Source: Micrococcales bacterium
GTDB taxonomy: Bacteria; Actinomycetota; Actinomycetes; Actinomycetales; CAWJMD01
Reading direction: 5' to 3'
Length of the DNA stretch: 64,000 bases
Assembly: GCA_002748415.1 (NCBI GenBank)
Contig: PDSI01000248.1
Location: 115,795-179,794, forward strand
Under the pieces are notes generated by a model, which ran no database searches, was not told the DNA's origin, and saw only the letters and a list, made by a program, of their open reading frames with translations. The position numbers were made by a program, and so were the translations under genes. Numbering within the stretch: the first letter of the stretch is position 1; every line of letters begins with the position of its first letter. Shown here piece after piece: positions 61,858 to 64,000 of this stretch.

Positions 61858-63132
61858 ATGGACCGCACACCATCGGGTAAAACGGCGACCCTGACTCGCC
61901 GGGGCGTGTTGTTCTTCGCGATGACCGCGACGTTGGCGGCATCGGTTCCTGTCCCGGTGCGCGCGGACAATCTCGATGAAGAGAAGAAGCGCGTCGACGA
62001 TGCGGTCGACGTCATCCAGGAGCAGCTGGCCGGCACCTCCGCCGAGTTGCAGCGCAGCTACCAGCAACTGGCCGCCGCGCAGCAGGAGCTGTCCGTAGCG
62101 CAGGGCAAGCTAGCGGCGGCGCAGGCGAAAGAAGCCGAAGCAGCCCGCAAGGACGCCGAACTGGCCACCAGGCTGAAGGCTGCCGAGCGGGCCGAAGCCG
62201 ACGCCCAGGCCGAGCTGGCCGAGGGACAACGCGCCATCGAAGAGACCGAGGAGGCGATGGGCGAGTTCGCCGCCCGCGTCTACCGGGACAGCGGGATATC
62301 CCCGCAGCTGACCCTGTTGCTGGGCTCGAAGAGTCCCGACGATTTCGCCAACCGCAGCGCGATGGTCGACTACGTCCTGCGCCAGCAGGGCGGCTCGATG
62401 CGCCGGCTGGAGGAGCAGCGGGCCGGGATGGCCACGGTCCAGGACCGGCTGGTCAGCGTGCGCGAACAGATCACCGAGCTGAAACGGCTGGCCGCGGAGA
62501 ACCTGGAGCGGGCCAAAGCGGCTCGGGCCGAGGCGGCCCGCCAAGAACAGGCAGTGCAGCGCGCCGTCGATGCGCGCAAGGCCGCGGCCGCGAAGATCCA
62601 GAGCCGCAAGTCCGAGGAAGACGCGCGGCTGGCCGAACTGCAGTCCGAGCAGAACAAGCTGGCCGCCGAGCTGCGCCGCCGCGCCGAGAAGGCGCGTCCT
62701 CGCAAGGGCGGCAGCCCGGGGCGGACAGGCCCTACCGGTGGCCTGCTGAACAACCCGGTGCCGGGTTCGCCGATGACATCGCGGTTCGGCATGCGCATGC
62801 ACCCGATCTACCACTATCCGCGCATGCACTCCGGGCTGGACTTCGGTGCCGGCTGCGGCACCCCGGTGTATGCGGCCGAAGCGGGCCAAGTCATCCGGGC
62901 GTCCACCGCCGGCGGATACGGCAAGCAGGTCGTCGTCGACCACGGCTGGGTCAACGGCGCCGGCCTGGCGACGTCCTACAGCCACCTGTCCCGGTTCGCC
63001 GTGCGGGGCGGGTCGGTCAAGCGAGGGCAACTGATCGCCTACGTGGGTTCCACCGGCGCCTCCACCGGGTGCCACCTGCACTTCGAGGTGCGGGTGAACG
63101 GCACCGCGGTCGATCCCCTCGGTTACCTGTGA
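61858..63132 (+). CDS. Coiled-coil M23 peptidase / murein hydrolase activator (FtsEX-linked)
   Basis: Signal peptide, long coiled coil, then SRFGMRMHPIYHYPRMHSGLDFGAGCGTPVYAAEAGQVIRA...HLHFEVRVNGTAVDPLGYL LytM motifs. Confidence 0.92.
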   Translation: MDRTPSGKTATLTRRGVLFFAMTATLAASVPVPVRADNLDEEKKRVDDAVDVIQEQLAGTSAELQRSYQQLAAAQQELSVAQGKLAAAQAKEAEAARKDAELATRLKAAERAEADAQAELAEGQRAIEETEEAMGEFAARVYRDSGISPQLTLLLGSKSPDDFANRSAMVDYVLRQQGGSMRRLEEQRAGMATVQDRLVSVREQITELKRLAAENLERAKAARAEAARQEQAVQRAVDARKAAAAKIQSRKSEEDARLAELQSEQNKLAAELRRRAEKARPRKGGSPGRTGPTGGLLNNPVPGSPMTSRFGMRMHPIYHYPRMHSGLDFGAGCGTPVYAAEAGQVIRASTAGGYGKQVVVDHGWVNGAGLATSYSHLSRFAVRGGSVKRGQLIAYVGSTGASTGCHLHFEVRVNGTAVDPLGYL

Positions 63133-63224
63133 TCCGCGGTGAAACGGCCCAGCCCGTCATCGGTTCCGGCCGTGAGTGAGCCGAGCATGCGGATCATGTC
63201 GAGCGCAGCAGGCGGCTAGCGGCG

Positions 63225-64000
63225 GTGTTGAGCACGCTGGAAACCCACCGGGTCGGCGAGGTGCCGGTACGGGTGCGCCGTCCGCGGTGGCGCAGGCCCC
63301 GCGGGATCGTCCTGTGGCTGCCGTATCTGACCGGCACCGCGGTGGACATGGACGACGCGTTGTCCCGGGCGGCAAGGGCCGGGTTTATCGGCGTCAGCCT
63401 TGATCCGCGGCGCCACGGCGCGCGAGCCGATGCGACCAGGGACGATCTGCACCGGGAGGTGATGGGCGCCTTCCGGCGCACCATGTGGCCCATCCTCGGC
63501 GGCACCGCCGAGGATGCGCGTGACGTGATCACCTGGGCCACAGGTCGTTTCGGTGTCAGTGGCCCAGTGTATGCGGGTGGGCTGTCGATGGGCGGGGACA
63601 TCGCGGTCGCGCTCGCCGGCATCGACCCGCGGGTGCAACGGGTGGTCTCGCTCGGGTCCACCCCGGACTGGACCCGGCCCGGGATGACCGTGGACGGTGA
63701 CCCTGCTCGGCCCATCGACCAGGGTGAACCGGACCAGGCGGCGCAGGCCTACTACGACGCCGTCGACCCGATCACGCACCCCGCCGCGTTCGATCGCCAG
63801 GTCGAGATCCGGTTCCACGTGGGCGAGCGCGACACTCACGTCCCGGCCGAGGCGGCTCAACGTTTCGCTGCGCTGCTGGCCGGTTCCCGGGCACATGTCG
63901 AAGTCCGCCCCGTTGTGGGCTTCGATCACGCGAGCGTGGTCGGGGACCGGCGAATCCGCCGGGACGCTATCGCGTGGCTGGTGCGGGGAGGCTCAAGGGC
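63225..64000 (+). CDS. Alpha/beta hydrolase (partial, runs off right edge)
   Basis: GTG 63225; VSGPVYAGGLSMGGDIAVALAGIDPRVQRVVSLGSTP nucleophile elbow GLSMGG; GERDTHVPAEAAQRF; FDHASV His. Confidence 0.75.
   Translation, partial: MLSTLETHRVGEVPVRVRRPRWRRPRGIVLWLPYLTGTAVDMDDALSRAARAGFIGVSLDPRRHGARADATRDDLHREVMGAFRRTMWPILGGTAEDARDVITWATGRFGVSGPVYAGGLSMGGDIAVALAGIDPRVQRVVSLGSTPDWTRPGMTVDGDPARPIDQGEPDQAAQAYYDAVDPITHPAAFDRQVEIRFHVGERDTHVPAEAAQRFAALLAGSRAHVEVRPVVGFDHASVVGDRRIRRDAIAWLVRGGSR

Noticed and set aside
1-64000. CRISPR arrays, rRNA and tRNA genes
   Set aside because: No regularly spaced direct repeats or rRNA-like sequence seen, and no cloverleaf recognised; the only tandem repeats are the short ones in the whiB7 leader and uvrD2

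Overview
This is a high-GC actinobacterial chromosome segment. It has two conserved housekeeping blocks and an accessory interval between them. Left end: menaquinone genes menB (partial, -), menC and menD. About 3.9-26.9 kb is accessory: a lactate permease-lutABC operon behind an IdeR/DtxR-like box; an ABC exporter pair; several decayed IS copies of one family with a recurring TGAGGTTTTCTCA terminal motif; a MarR/DrrAB-like drug-efflux cassette; a translationally coupled two-gene module (Rad50/RloC-like zinc-hook ATPase plus a small all-helical protein) that is the best candidate for an undescribed defence-like system; a YCII/DGPF-ECF42-type sigma factor pair; glcE/glcD; a DUF2079 membrane protein; and a secreted ricin-type lectin between two IS copies. 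From 27 kb the conserved block resumes: menF (-), menG/ubiE, a complete nuoA-N operon and a polyprenyl diphosphate synthase. Then come rarD, alkD-like, App1-domain, a wrecked mycothione reductase pseudogene, a GGDEF-EAL protein, a drastically internally deleted Ku remnant, a methyltransferase, an SDR, uvrD2, whiB7 with a recognisable autoregulated promoter and Ala-rich uORF leader, prfB, ftsE, ftsX, an M23 peptidase and a hydrolase running off the right edge. No rRNA, tRNA or CRISPR array was recognised. All calls come from reading the sequence and the ORF track; no database search was possible.
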